Shown piece by piece: positions 12,362-25,440 of a stretch of DNA of 64,000 nucleotides. Each line of letters opens with the position of its first letter. Positions within the stretch are counted from its first letter, which is position 1. The translations under genes were made by a program, and so were the position numbers. The notes beneath the pieces were generated by a model, which was not told the origin of the DNA, made no database searches, and saw only the letters and a program-made list of their open reading frames with translations. Origin of the DNA: Rehmannia glutinosa (Eukaryota; Streptophyta; Magnoliopsida; Lamiales; Orobanchaceae). The stretch lies in the NCBI GenBank assembly GCA_016081115.2, contig CM071928.1:57171950-57235949 (forward strand), in the 5' to 3' direction.

Positions 12362-12899
12362 TTCTCGGGATTATTTCAAAGAAAAACTCAAAATTGATTT
12401 GAAGGTTGATAGGGTTTCGAGAGTGTTTTGCCTTTGCCTTTTGAGAGAAAGAGATGAAACAGTTTTAGAAGTGTGAGAGAGAAAGCGGGCGAAAATGGTT
12501 TAAATATGGTTTATGAAAGGGCGTGCGGCGGTTTTGAATTGTGATCGAAATCAACGGCTTGGATTTCGCACGCCTATTGAGCATTTCACGTCTCGTATTT
12601 AATACGACAAAGCATTTATATCCAATCATAAGCTTGGTGTGCGGCTTTATGTCTGTACACATCATCATTATCTTTGACGTGTTCCTTAAAACATTCCCGC
12701 TAGGTCAAAACGACATGTTTTTGTCACTTTGCTCATAAGTTATTCAACTTATCTCTTAGGCGATTTAACTCTACTCCTTCAGATTCTCTTAGCGACTCGG
12801 CTATCAATTTGACTCGGTGTAAATGTCTTTCCGACATCTGGTGATTCTTGGTGATTTACATTTCGACTCCTTTTCCCCCTTTTCTGTTCCATTTCTCTT

Positions 12900-15800
12900 C
12901 TTTAATTTGTGCAGTGTCGGCTCAATTCAATTAACCCCAACTCATGTTTGAGTTCTTCAAATCTTGACTCACATAATGGTTTTGTGAAAATGTCGGCTAG
13001 TTGTTTATCGGTTGAGATATATTCCAAGATAATGTCCTTCTTTTCAACATGATCTCTTATGAAGTGATATCGACATCAATATGTTTTGTTCTTGAGTGCA
13101 ACACGGGATTTTGAGTGATAGCTATTGCACTTGTGTTATCACACATGATTGGAATTCCTTTTCCTCAACTTCATAGTCTTTCTTTGTTCTTTGTCTCATC
13201 CATAGGACTTGGGCTGCAACAATTTGCCGCAGATATGTATTCTTCACCGTAGAGGTGGCTATTGAGTTTTGCTTCTTGCTAAACCAGGAAATCGACTGTT
13301 TCAAGCATTTGACATGTGCACGAAGTGCTCTTCTGTCCACTCTGCATCGGCATAGTCGAATCTGAATAGCCAATTAGCTTGAATCCACCTTCCTTTGGAT
13401 ACCATAGGCCTACTTCTTGGCTTCCTTTCAAGTATCTCAATATTCTCTTAGGCTCTTGTCATGTGGCTCTCTTTTGGAGCGATTGAAATCTTGCACATAC
13501 ACCTACACAAAGGTGATGTCGGCACCTTCTTTGTGAGATAGAGCAATGATCCATAAGTGCTCAGTATCTTGTTTGATCTGAGTTTGCCATCCGCATCCAT
13601 GTCCATTTTGGTGATGTGTTCATTGGTATTTTTGAAAGATTTCTCTTCCATACCAAATTTCTTCATTAAATCTCTGGTATATTTTGTTTGACTTATGAAG
13701 GTTCCATCCTTCAAATTGTTTTACTTGAGTCCAGGAAGAATGTCGACTCTCCCATCATGCTCATTTCAAACTTACTTTGCATGAGGTTTGAAAATTTTCA
13801 CACACTCTTTGTTAGTGGATCCAAAAATGATGTCATCCACATATATTTGAACAAGCGATACTCTTTCTTGTCTTGAATTAAAGAAAAGTGTTTTATCTAC
13901 TTTTCCTTTTGTGAATCCATTTTCGATTAGGAATTGTGACGGTGTCATACCATGCTCAGGGTGCTGTTTTAATCCATACAGGGCTTTCTTGAGTTTGTAT
14001 ACCTTATCTCCAAGAGTCTTACGCTCAAATCCTGGAGGTTGTTCAACATATACTTCTTCTTCCAATAAACCATTTAGGAATGCACTTTTTACATCCATCG
14101 ATATACAATGAAATTCTTATGAGTGCATAGGCAAGAAACATCCTTATAGCTTCCAATCTTGCTACGAGGGCAAATGTTTCATCAAAATCTATCCCTTCTT
14201 CTTGGCAATATCCTTTGGCTACTAATCTTGCTTTGTTTCTTACCCACGAGACCTTCCTCGTTCATCTTATTTACGAATACCCATTTGGTTCCAATAACAT
14301 TTTGATGTATGGGTCTTTGCACTAATTCCCATACTTTATTTCTCTCAAACTGATTGACTCTTCTTGCATAGCTTGAATCCAATGTGTGTCGTCGATGCTT
14401 GTGACACGTCTTTTGGCTCTATTTGCGAGATGAAGCATGTGAACATAGCTTCTTGTTGAGTTCTGGATCTTGTTTTGACACCTTCTCTTATATTTCCAAT
14501 GACAAGTTAAGGTGGATGGTCTCTCGGCCATCTTACATCGAGGTTGGAGTAAGTTAGTGGATTTAGTCGACTTGCGGTGTGTTGGTGTGGTCGACTCTCT
14601 CGTTATCACTTAGTGCAAATTTTCCAAATTGTTTTTGAGATTCAGCTATCTCATCTTCTTCCTCAATTGATAACTCGACCGACTTGATATAGGGACTCTT
14701 CTCCGTATGGTTGGATGATTGAAACTTATCGGTGACTCTTCAATGTCTTCTCCATTTACATTTGGCTCATCGAATACTACATGAATGGATTCCTCTGTAA
14801 CCATAGTTCTTTTGTTGAGTGTTACGTAGGCTTTGCTTTTTCGGTGAGTATCTAAAAGATACCTTCATCGACTTTAGCATCAAAAGCCTTTAGGTTGTCT
14901 TTGCCATTGTTGTGGATGAAGCATTTACATCCAAATATTCTAAAATATGCGACATTTGGTTTTCTTCCATCCAGATCTCATAGGAGTCTTTGTCACTGTC
15001 TATTTATCATACATCTGTTTTGGGTGTAGCAAGTTGTGTTAATTGCTTGACCAAAATCTTTTTGTAACCCTGCTTGACTAACATGGTCCTTCTTTGCTTC
15101 TTTGAGGGTTCTTTCCTTCTTTCTGCAACTCCATTCTGTTTGGAGTCCTTGCTGTGATAGTTCATGACCAATACCATTCTCAATACAATCTTGAGTTATT
15201 ATTCCATTGACAAACTCGGTTCCTCTATCTGATCTTATTTTGATAATGGTTTGACTCTTCTCATTTTGAATCCTCTTCATCACCGTGGTAGTTTTTGTAG
15301 AGTTTCTTTCTTCTTGCACATGAATATTGTCCATGTATATCTTGAGTAGTCATCTACTACCACCAAGGTGTATTTCTTTCCACTTATGCTAGCTGGTTCC
15401 ACTTTGGGCCAAATAGATCCATATGAAGTAGATGCAATATTCTTGTTGAGGATGGGCATGTCTTTTCTTTGAATGACGACTTGATTTGTTTTCCCTTCCC
15501 GACATGCATCACATATACTTTCCTTCTTGTATCTGAGTCCGGAAGTCCTTCTACAAGATGACTTCTTGCCGACTTGTTAATTGTCTTGAAATTCGGGTGA
15601 ATCGGCTTTTTGTGCCACAACCAACTTGATTCAAATTTGTACTCTTTTGCTAGTAGACAAGTCTTTGGGTGTTGCGATTGACCAATCCACTACATACATA
15701 TTTTTCTATCTACATCCTTGCAAAGACCACTTCATTTGATTCAATTTCTTTGATTTGGCATATACCCATGTTGAATCCAACATTGTAGCCCTTGTCACGG

Positions 15801-18390
15801 TGGATGATACTCGATAAGTTGAAGTTGAGTCCTTCAACATATGCAACATCTGTGATTTCTAATCCATTCCTCTTGATGGATCCAATGCCTCTTATTTCAC
15901 CAGGAGCTTCATTTCCTCCAAATATGACTTTTGCTCCTTTGACTTCCTTGAATTTTGACAAATTTCTCTTATTTCTGTCATATGTGGGAATGCCACTATC
16001 CATGTACCAGGTTCCTTGGCACTCAATTTTCCTTGAACACGCAATCAAGGAAATTAAGTTTTAGTACCCATACTTGTCAGGTCTGAGGGGTTAGAGTTGT
16101 AAGATGATCCAACCAACCTATAGCCAAATGTTTTGACTCTAAGGGGTTGCCATCTATCGATGCCATAATCATAATCAATCCTGGCAAATTGCTTGGGGAT
16201 TACAGGTTCATACAAATTTTGTCTCTTTTGTCTGTATCCTGCATATGTGTTTTAGCAATTGCCTTCCTTGTAATTGTGGTGTTTTTGAGTGAAGTGCCTA
16301 GGTGCATATGTGTCTTTGATGAAAGCTCTTATACTTTTGGAATGGCCTTTCTTTGAGTTCTAGGCCTTTGCCATCCTGGGGCTTATATTCCATAAGTCTA
16401 TCTTTGATAGTTCACATTATTCCAATCGGCTTGGCTTGGATATTTTCTACCATTCCCATCATATGTATTTCTTTTATGGATTTTACGGGTTTTTGGTAGC
16501 TCAAGCTTCCTTTTTACTGTAGTATTTTTACGTTAGGAGTTTCTTGAATCTCTTCTCGGTATCCTTTCAAAGACACTCAATCAGTAAAATTTTTTTCCTT
16601 TTCCTTTGTAACCAAGGCCAGTTTGCTTAGTATTGTGCTTTGGAGTGAATGTGTGTGCAACATTTAGAGTTTTGGATTTTTCGGACTCTTCATGACTTGA
16701 AGATCCTTTTTCGAGAATTACTCTTGAGGTTTGACATAGCACGAGGGAGTTAAATCTAAGCTTGTCTTGTCTCCACATTCTCTTTGACTCATAATAAGAT
16801 CATCCAATGATTTAGATGCCTTAGTGAATGAAGCAATAACATTCTTGAGGTCATTCTCCCTCTTTTCTATAGCGGCAATTTACTGCTATTAATTTAGCAT
16901 TTTCGACCTTTAACCTTTCATTCTCAACGACTATTTGACTTAGAGTACTCGGCTCCTTAGTCGACTTTGAGTTTTGACTTTTGAGTAGGCTTTGTTTTCC
17001 TCATTCAATAGTGTGTGTGAGGATTTAATGTGTTCAAAATCTTTCATCATTTTGCCTAATGAATCATAAAGATCGAGTGGGTGATGAAGTGTTTGTGTCA
17101 CGATCACTATCACTAGTGTACGAGTTTGTTGAGTTAGATTGTACCTCATCTTCTTGATCGAGGTTGATCTTGTTCTTTGGCCATCAAGCGGATCGGGGCT
17201 TAACTTCTTCTTCGAGTCACTTGAATAGTCGGCTTCATCTCTGAATCATTTGTCTCCTTGACTTGGCATTTGTTTCGGCGATCTCTGCTGACCATCATTG
17301 CCTTTTTCCTTTCTTGTCTTCTTTCTCACGAAGATCTTTCTTTTCTTGACCACCATCTTCTTGTTGACTACGAGGATATGAGCGATCAATGGCATAGTGA
17401 CCTGGTTGTCTGATTCAACATAGATATTGACTTTTTGATCGACTCTTTCTATTCTTGAGTTGTCGACCCTTTGATACTCAACTTTTTGATGATCTGTTCT
17501 CTTGGTTGGCTGTCTTCCCTTGATTTGGAGGGAGGTGAGTGTCTTGTCTCGGAAGATTCACCCTTTCCTCTTTTGTAATTCTTATTGAAGAACTTGTTGA
17601 ATCTTTTAACCATCGGGGCTATTTCTTAGGGTCAATGACTTCTTTGACCTCGGCTCTTTTCCCATCTTTAACAATTAGAAGCGGTTGTTTTGGGTACAAT
17701 TTGTCTCTTCCTCGATCTTTTTCTTCTCATTCAAACTCGTAGGCTTTGAGGTGCGAGAATAACTCATGATTGGATGTCTTTGATAGGTCCATGGAGTGTC
17801 TCGATTGCCATGACCTTCATTTCCCATTCAATTTGGAAGACTTTTTAGGATTTTCATACACATTTCATTGTGTATATTCATTTCCAAGTGTAGACAACTC
17901 ATTTGTGATTTACGTAAACCGAGCGTCTAGTTGATCCAGGTTCTCTCCTGAGATCATTTTGAAGTTTTCAAATTTTGTCTGACCAGCGATAATTTGTTTT
18001 CTTTGATTTGCTCGAGCCTTCACAAATCAATGTCGGCTTCCCATTTCTTTAGCCGTTTTGCATGATTTGACTTTGTTGAACATGGCTTTGTCGAGTTTTG
18101 TAGAGGATGTCCTTGGCTACATTGTCCAGGTTGTATCTTTTTTTGTCATCATTTGTCCACTCGATTCTTGGTTTTCAACCATGGTAGTGCGGAGCAGGAA
18201 AGACATCTTCTTCTCCTTGTTTGCAACTCTTCGTGCAATTTGTGTTTACCTTTAATATTTGCGAGAGGCCCATCTTCTATCACTATCCACATCTCATCAT
18301 GTAATCTTTGATAGATGAGCTGCATATCAATTTTCAATCACCAAATTCTTCAATAGTGAACATAGGGATGCGTGTCAAATTTGCTTCCAT
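12900..18390 (-). pseudogene. Copia gag-pol polyprotein, degraded
   Basis: Gag starts at ATG 18390-18388 (MEANLTRIPM), as in the second copia copy at 38503. A degenerate zinc knuckle (QPGHYA) lies near 17385-17425, with the first Cys pair broken by a stop. The protease-like WYMDSG is near 16000. The pre-integrase segment (WHKKPIHPNF...) is at 15384-15620, followed by integrase core pieces with IRSDRGTEFVN (about 15190-15235). Reverse transcriptase has MDVKSAFLNG (14098) and the active-site YVDDIIFGSTN (about 13815-13850). RNase H follows (SWFSKKQNSIATST, about 13250-13290), ending with pol-tail sequence near 12900. Stops and shifts separate nearly every domain. Confidence 0.93.
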
Positions 18391-18492
18391 GATAATGACT
18401 TTTAATAAAAAGAGTTTTGAAGGTTTAAGTACTAAAGCGGACTTTGAAAAGTTTGGAGATCTAGTTCGAGAACCGGTGCGGAGGGTTCAATG

Positions 18493-18513
18493 AACCAACC
18501 GCTCGATACCACT
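18493..18513 (-). promoter_or_regulatory. Primer binding site, initiator-Met tRNA type, damaged
   Basis: Read on the minus strand just inside the 5' LTR, the sequence is AGTGGTATCGAGCGGTTGG. It matches the usual TGGTATCAGAGC primer site except for one missing A. The intact form is in the second copia copy at 38384. It lies 1-2 bases from the LTR edge, as usual. Confidence 0.88.
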
Positions 18514-20038
18514 TGTAGGTCCCAAGGGGTGTAAGTGTAAGGTTTAGAAGGGGGTTGAATAAACCTTTACCAAATTTTTCGATTTAGTCCTTTTAAATCT
18601 CTGAGTTGATTCTACACATTTGTGTCCTTGATGGATGATCGAATTAGTCACTCGGTAGAGTTAATCTCTCAATGACTGTTGAGTTTGATGGAGTAACTCA
18701 TTTGTTGGCTATAATTTGACTCAACTTTGTGGTTTTATTTTTTTCATGGAAGACTTAACACCCTTAAGTTTGATTAAGCAAGATTTTAGAGCTTGATTTA
18801 GTACTTATAAATTATCGGATGGATAGCAAATTTATCGTGAGATATAAGCGATTAAAAGTGCGAGGAATTTAAATCTTTGAAATGTAAATGACACATAAAG
18901 TTTTTATAGAGGTTCGAAGATGGGGTAATTCTTCTACTCCTCTCTTCTCCAATTCTGGAGGAATCCACTAAGTAATGATCGGTTTACAAAGTGGTAACAG
19001 TCCGGATACAAGTCTTGATCACAACAACCAACTTGATCCTTAGGGACTCGATGCAGACGCCTTGATCACTCGGTGGCTTCTCGTGCGACTCGGCTTCTTC
19101 TTCAGGCGGTGCGCTTGTTACTCTGACTCACTTGCTCAAGCTCTTTGGATTTGATCACGAAGCCCTCCAAAAGCTTAAGACTTGGTTCAACCTTGAACCT
19201 TTCTACAATCCTTCCGGAATGTAGACCCCTTGTTATCAAAGATTTCCTCTTCAACCGATTGAAGTTCTCTTTCCTTCACGGTGAGTGTTGGATTGATGTA
19301 CTTCGTAATGTAGACTTGAGGATTGAGAATGTTTCGATTTTTACGATGTGCTTGTATATCTCACGTGTGTGTCATGCTTCTTCTCAAACAAACTCCTCGG
19401 CCTTTTATAGTGAACTTTCAAAAATTTGCCCGTTGAAGAGATAGGCTTATTTTTGAAAGTCACTTTGCGATCGTTGGCTTGCAGTTCTTGGAATTGCCGT
19501 TTCCTCGTATGAATTGTTCTTTCACCTTTTGAGTTCGACACGGTGTAGTGCTTCCCATTGGTTCATTCCTTTTGCACGCTTCCGGGGTGAGCACTCCAAG
19601 AAAGGTGGTATGGAGATATTACTTGTTTAAGTAAATCTCTTGATTTACGTGTCTGTGGTTCTTTTACGATTATCTCGACTTGATTGCATTTCCTTGCTTT
19701 CCCAGGTGACTTAGAGTCGACTTCCAATCATGGATGACTCTTACATCACTTCAACTTGAGACTTGGCTTTTCTTGAGTTGACTTGATTGATGCTCCACTC
19801 GATTGCATCTCATTTTCTTGAGAGTTCCGTCTACTCTTCTTTGCCATACTCGGTGTCTCGCGGCGAGTTTTCCTTCCGATCTTGATTTGTCTTCTTGCAT
19901 GTTAGGGCGTAGGCGACTTAACTCGGCTTGGCGGCTCTATTCATTACAATGCATTTTACAACAAGAATTGGGGTGCCAACTTTCTATTCTAAGTTTTACA
20001 TGGCATTCATCAAAATCTAAACAATAAAATTCCTAACA
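18514..20038 (-). repeat. 5' LTR of the 13.9-kb copia element
   Basis: This LTR is 1525 bp and would hold the promoter of the minus-strand transcript. Its outer edge is followed by the duplication ACATT (20039-20043). Confidence 0.95.
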
Positions 20039-20252
20039 ACATTTCCTTAAATTTTTACATTGTTTCAACAAAATGTAGCTAGGTATTTTTAGTCGATTTT
20101 TGAGTTGCTCGTCACACATACAATTTTATGACTGCTCCTTATACTCAACCTTAACAGACATCGCAATGGTTCGTACCAACATGACAAAAAAAGCGAAAAA
20201 TTGCAGCGAAAAAAAATTGCTGCTAACTTTAGACATTAGCGACCAATCTTAC

Positions 20253-21219
20253 GTGGAGATGTTAAACGGGCTGGCCCTAGCCCTATAGGGCTTCGGGCTA
20301 AACGAGCCGGCGTTAAACGGGCTGGCAATATTGGAACCTAACCCTAACCCTAGCGGGCTTCGGGCTAAACGGGCCACTATCGGGCTATAGTCAAAAAATT
20401 AAAAATTATATATTTAAATTTAAAATTTTAAACTCGAATACATATAACATTTAAGTTTAACATTTTAAGTTAAACTATTCATCATAAATAAAATTCATGC
20501 AAAGTTTCTAATTACACTACATTAACAAATTTATGAAAAATTAAATATTTTATGATCTAAATTTTGAAAATAAAATAATAATAACTAAAGCTACCCAAAA
20601 TTAACACTTTTTCTGTAATTACTCATATGACTATAATTTAAATTTTCAAAATAAGATATTTAAACCTAAAATTTCAAACTTGAGCATATATAACATTTAA
20701 GTTTAATAAAGTTAATCTTAAAAAAAGTCATGCATGTTTATAATTACGTTTCATTAACAAAATTATAAAATTAGATTTAGCACCATTTAGAAATATAATT
20801 TATATCCTAAATAATCTAATAAGACTATGTGATATTTTCTTATTCATAATAAAAATGGAAAATTAAATTAAGTAATAAATAAAACAAATAAAAAAGAAGC
20901 TTTTCAAGAATTTATAGCTTGTTTAATAAAGTTAAACTTAAAGATGAGGGAGATGTGAATTTGAAAATAAATTTACTACTAATAGGTAATAAAAGTAGAT
21001 ATAAAATATTAGAATTATATATTTTTTTTAAAAATAAAAATAGCGGGCTAACGGGCTAGCCCGGTTAACCTTCGGGCTAGTCCTAATGGGCTTCGGTTTA
21101 AACAGTCCGGGCCAAAAAGGCCTTGATTTAAATGGGCCAAAATAATTCGGCCCTAACCCTCTTTTTTTCGGGTTTAAATGGTTCGGGCCAACGGGCCGCG
21201 ACCCTTTTAACATCTCTAA
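20253..21219. mobile_element. hAT-like non-autonomous element (GGGCTTCGGGCTAAACGG repeats)
   Basis: The left end GTGGAGATGTTAAA and the right end TTTAACATCTCTAA are inverted repeats. Both ends are rich in GGGCTAACGGGC-like motifs, around an AT-rich core. The flanking 8-mers AATCTTAC (20245-20252) and ATTCTTAC (21220-21227) match at 7 of 8. The exact edge may shift by one base. The hAT assignment is inferred from end structure and duplication length. Confidence 0.7.
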
Positions 21220-22455
21220 ATTCTTACATCACTAACCAATTAAAAAATAAAAAATATATATAATTACAGTCAATTAGCGGTGAAAATATACGTTATTAAA
21301 CAAGAATACTCAACTACAATCCAATCAAATAATTTATGAATTTAAGAGATTATTAATTTCTTATATTGAAGCATGATGGGTTGGATATGATCATAATGAA
21401 CCATTTTTATTATTTTAAGAAAAATAAAATTTTAGGGGTAAAACTTTCCATATGGGGTAAAGTGCAAAAATTTACATAGTTCATATGGTAAAGTGTAACA
21501 AAAAAATAGTTTATATAGTATAGTGTAAAAACGCGGATAGTACAGGAGGTCTAGTGTAATTTCCTCTACGATTTATTCTCCAAAGTTGGCATCACACATA
21601 TATATAGGAAAAAATACTAAACCCTCCAAACTTTGCGATTTTTTGCACTTATCATATTAATTAATTTCTTTATATTTTACCATACATACTACTCGAGTTT
21701 TGCACTTTACTATATCGTGGCCATCGTCAGTGAAATATTCCCAGAACATTCCGGTGCAAGCCCTCCACGTGTGAGCAAAATCGTCTTTCCCAAAAAATTC
21801 AAACAGAAGTTGTTACATTTTACCATATGAACTTTGTTAAGAATTTCAATTTGCCATATGAATTTTACACAATTTCACTTTGCTACATCATGAATCTATA
21901 TAATATATAAAAACAAGATAGCCACTAAATCTGGAAATTTCCCGCCAAAAAATAGTTGCCAATTATAGAAAGTGCTTTTAATTAATTAGTAAATGTTAAT
22001 TTATAAGTTAAATTAACTTATAAATACTCTTTTGGTTAAATGTCAAAAACTCATTGATTTTCGAGGTTGAATGGTAATTTGATGTTGCATAGGAAATGGA
22101 ACCAATAAAAATCCAAGTTACTATGCAACTCATTAATTAATAACACTTCAATTTTTCTAACAAAATATCATACTGAAAATACCATATTTACAGTTTAATT
22201 TAACTGCATATAAATGCAGTAGTTAAATGTTGAAACTCTTCAATTTTCGAAGTTGAATAGTAATTAGTTGTTGTATAGGAATGGAACTAATCAAAGTTCA
22301 AGTCATTGGGCAGCTCATTAATTAATAACAATTCAAATTCAAATTTATGTCATACCGAAAAATATAATATCTATAATTAAATTGTTGCATACAAATTGCA
22401 AGTTGTATTCACCAGCAATAAATTATCCTCGAAATTTGCATCAGGTGCAAATATA

Positions 22456-23310
22456 GGCTAATTTAACAAAATAATGTTAATTAAAAATTAATTTAACAAA
22501 TCACTGTAATTTTTTTTTTAAATTAGGTGGAACGCTGTTTTCTGAAATTAATTTTTTTTTAAATTTCTTTTTTTAATTTATATGTTTTTTCAAACCGAAA
22601 TCGAGCCTCAATGCTAGAAAAATCGAACCAAACCAAACCCGACTATTTCAGTTTGGTTTGGTTCGGTTTTTCGGTTTGAGCTTTATTTTGGGTCTTTACG
22701 TTTTTTGCTAAAAAATATATCTTTTTTATATTTATTTAAGAATTTAACAATAAAATATTATAGAAAATTAAAATAATAATATAAAAAAATATTAAAAAAA
22801 TATAAATTAAAATAATAATATAAAAATATATAAAAAAATTTATGGACCAAAACCGAACCGAACCGAAAATTCATTCGGTATTTTAGATTAAAAAACGAAC
22901 CAAACCGTTTAACAAATTGTTAAACCGAATAAATTTTCGGTTCGGTTCGGTTCGATTTTGGTCCATAAATTTTTTTATATATTTTTTATATATTATTTTA
23001 ATTTATATTTTTTAATATATTTTTCATATTATTATTTTAATTATCTATTATAATTTATTGTTAAATTGTTAAATTAATATAAAAAAAATATTTTTTAGCA
23101 AAAAACATAAAGACCCAAAATAAAGCCCAAATCGAAAAACCGTACCGAATTCGGTTCGATTTTTCTAGCATTGCGGTTCGATTTCGGTTTGAAAAAACAT
23201 ATAAATTAAAAAAATTAATTTCAGAAATTTCACCTAATTTTTTTTTAAAAATTGTTTTACATTAATTTGTTAAATTAATTTTTAATTAACATTATTTTGT
23301 TAAATTAGCC
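22456..23310. mobile_element. Foldback element, almost wholly palindromic
   Basis: The element starts GGCTAATTTAAC and ends GTTAAATTAGCC. The two arms, each about 410-420 bp, pair along nearly their whole length around a centre near 22880-22930. Identical 9-bp direct repeats GCAAATATA flank it at 22447-22455 and 23311-23319. The arms carry AACCGAACCG-type motifs. The 9-bp duplication suggests mobilisation by a Mutator-type transposase. It has no coding capacity. A transcript would form a very long hairpin. Confidence 0.9.
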
Positions 23311-23319
23311 GCAAATATA

Positions 23320-24424
23320 AATAGTCCACTCTCTATTGCAAAAAGTCCCAATTATAAGCAATACAAATTTTTTAGAGATACTACTGCAAATTGATACAAA
23401 ATATACAAGAAATTGCTAACAAATACTCCTTTTGTTCAGATTAGTGCTCTGCATAGTGCATATGGTGACAACTAAACCATTTACAATTTAGAATGCATTT
23501 TCCATAATGTAGTGGTATGTTTTTTTTTTCTTCCTTTTTTTTCCTTTATAGTTTTCAATATGTTTGTTAATCTCTTTCCTTTTTGTCCCTATTAGGAGCA
23601 ATAATTCATGTAAGAGGATGAATAGGCGTCTTATCGAGGAGTTTTCATCTACTAAGAAGGACAAAATGGTGAAGGTTGAGAAGGAATAAATCTATTATAT
23701 GTGATTTTTTTTTTCATGATGCGTTTGAGTTAAATATGGGGATTTACAGTTGGACTTGTTTGTTATGATGTATTTAGATTTTGGTTGAATTTAAATATCT
23801 ATTTTTATATTTGGGATTTTACGTTTTGATCTATTGTAAACTTTAATTTTGTAGCTTTTTTTTTACTGTTTTAATTTAATATTGGACATATTTATATTAC
23901 TTACCTGCGTAGCAGATTCCTTGGTGTCTCCTTACCATAATCCGTGAATAACATTGGTGAAAATAACTAGAAATAGGAAAAGTGTAGTCTAGACTTCAAA
24001 TTAATAAAAAAAAATAAGTAATTAAAAAGATTTTTTATTTTAAATTCGGCCCTGTTATTGCAAAAATACAAATACATGTCTCTTTACTAAAGAGTAATAC
24101 CCATGGTCACTGGGGTGTGGTTTAAGTAATTAAAAAAGATTATCTTCTTAGAGTTCCTGCAAACTGATTAGTATCAAGTAGTTCATTGTCATCTTATCTT
24201 TTTCTAGAAGTAAGAAATATTAAAATATCAAATAACTAATTTTGATATAAACTACTCCGCTGAGTGAGGAAAAATAGGAAATGTAATCTGTTACTAATTT
24301 TAGAAAATATTGGCTTCCATTTTATACCATCCTATTTATCTCTATGAAAAAAATCATGAAAATAAGTAGTTTTAATATAAATGACCAAACAAATTAGTAA
24401 AATAAGATGAACATAAAACTCTAA
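23320..24424. other. Intergenic stretch, nothing firm
   Basis: This is AT-rich sequence with short poly-T tracts. No terminal repeats, coding frames or RNA genes were recognised. Confidence 0.5.
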
Positions 24425-24787
24425 GGGTCCATTTGGATAGAGGGATTTGAAATTTCAAGGGATTTCAAATGGATGGATTTCAAACTCCTTGGATTTGAAA
24501 TCCACATATTGTTTGGATGATGAGAATTTGTTTAGGAATTTCGAATCCATCGTAAAATTTGATAAAAAAAAATTTAAAAGCTCTATTCATGTTCTTAATT
24601 GACATTTAATAAATAAAAATAAAAGATATAATTATACTATTTTATAAAGAATTATAATTTTATACACTAATAAAAATATGAAATATATGACTTTTATTAT
24701 GTATGAATATGTATTTGTGAAGATAGTGCGGTGCGAATATATAATTTTATTCACTAAGAACTAAATATTATTTTTGAAAAATCCAGT
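24425..24787. repeat. GGGTCCATTTGGATAG repeat fragment
   Basis: The sequence starts with the GGGTCCATTTGGATAG left terminus often seen on small plant transposons. Near-copies of GGATTTGAAAT and its complement follow. No matching right terminus was found before the Helitron end at 24814, so it is probably truncated. Confidence 0.45.
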
Positions 24788-24814
24788 CCGTGCATCGCAC
24801 GGGTGGATCGCTAG
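24788..24814 (+). mobile_element. Helitron 3' terminus (hairpin plus CTAG)
   Basis: CCGTGC (24788-24793), the loop ATC, and GCACGG (24797-24802) form a perfect 6-bp stem. CTAG follows at 24811-24814, and the next base is T. A hairpin about 8-12 bases before a terminal CTRR, inserted between A and T, is the defining Helitron 3' end. The 5' end of this copy was not located. Confidence 0.75.
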
Positions 24815-25440
24815 TTTAAAAGAAAATTATAAACAGTTATGTGTATATAAATGTATTTATCCTTTTTTTTTCAAATTTTATTAATAAAATAATAAATTTA
24901 ATTAATATTTACCACAGTAAACTATAATATCAATTATATTATTTTAGAGTTTAGGTTCATGATTTAGACGGGGATAGATATCATTGTTATCAATTTATAT
25001 TTTGCGGTTTAGATATCTTTGAATTATTTAAACATGTTTTATATTTATTTCATCCCAATTTTTTGTGATGTTGTTTTAGATATATACATTTGGTTCTTTG
25101 TTCATTTCTTAATTGCATATTCAAGACTTGATTATAATGTTTATGAATTATATTTTTTTCGTAAATTCAAATAATTAAACACTCGGCTAAACTTTTCTTT
25201 TTGAGACAACTTTGGTCGATCTACTATACTACATGCTCTCGTACTCCTACAAATAGTGGTTAAATTCAATAAGTATTTGGTGAACGAATAAAAATCATAA
25301 TAGAACAGAAAATTCGGTATAAATCGGTGTACTGAATATTGTACCAAAATAATCAGTACGACTCAAACTTTTGCCGTATGTTTTCTTTTTTTTTTGTATT
25401 TCAGTCGGTATTTTGGTAAATCAAAATTTTGTAATCATAA
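24815..25440. other. Intergenic stretch with CGGTAT-type repeat remnants
   Basis: AT-rich. Around 25310-25420 there are ATTCGGTATAAATCGGTGTAC-like and CAGTCGGTATTTTGG motifs, similar to remnants of small transposon ends. There is no gene. Confidence 0.4.

Larger units (their letters stand above)
6141..20038 (-). mobile_element. Near-complete Ty1/copia retrotransposon with an extra region after pol
   Basis: The two LTRs (6141-7673 and 18514-20038) begin TGTAGG and end TAACA on the plus strand. They are flanked by the perfect duplication ACATT. Transcription direction is minus: the primer binding site adjoins the right LTR, the polypurine tract adjoins the left LTR, and gag, protease, integrase, reverse transcriptase and RNase H run right to left, which is the copia order. 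About 5 kb separates RNase H from the 3' LTR, as in Sirevirus-type copia elements that carry an envelope-like or other extra frame. All frames are broken by many shifts and stops, so the copy is not autonomous. The LTRs differ by several indels and small substitution clusters. Confidence 0.95.
5921..21566. mobile_element. Mutator-type inverted-repeat element, split by two later insertions
   Basis: The left end begins GAGGATATTACACTA (5921). The right end is the reverse complement of GAGGAAATTACACTAG and stops at 21566. The inverted arms extend about 200 bp and share TACTTTACCATATGAACTAT-like sequence. The 9-bp flanks TAAGATTTA (5912-5920) and TACGATTTA (21567-21575) match at 8 of 9 positions. 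Removing the copia element (6141-20038) and the hAT-like element (about 20253-21219) leaves roughly 0.8 kb of host element. The Mutator assignment rests on the 9-bp duplication and long arms and is inferred. Confidence 0.75.
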
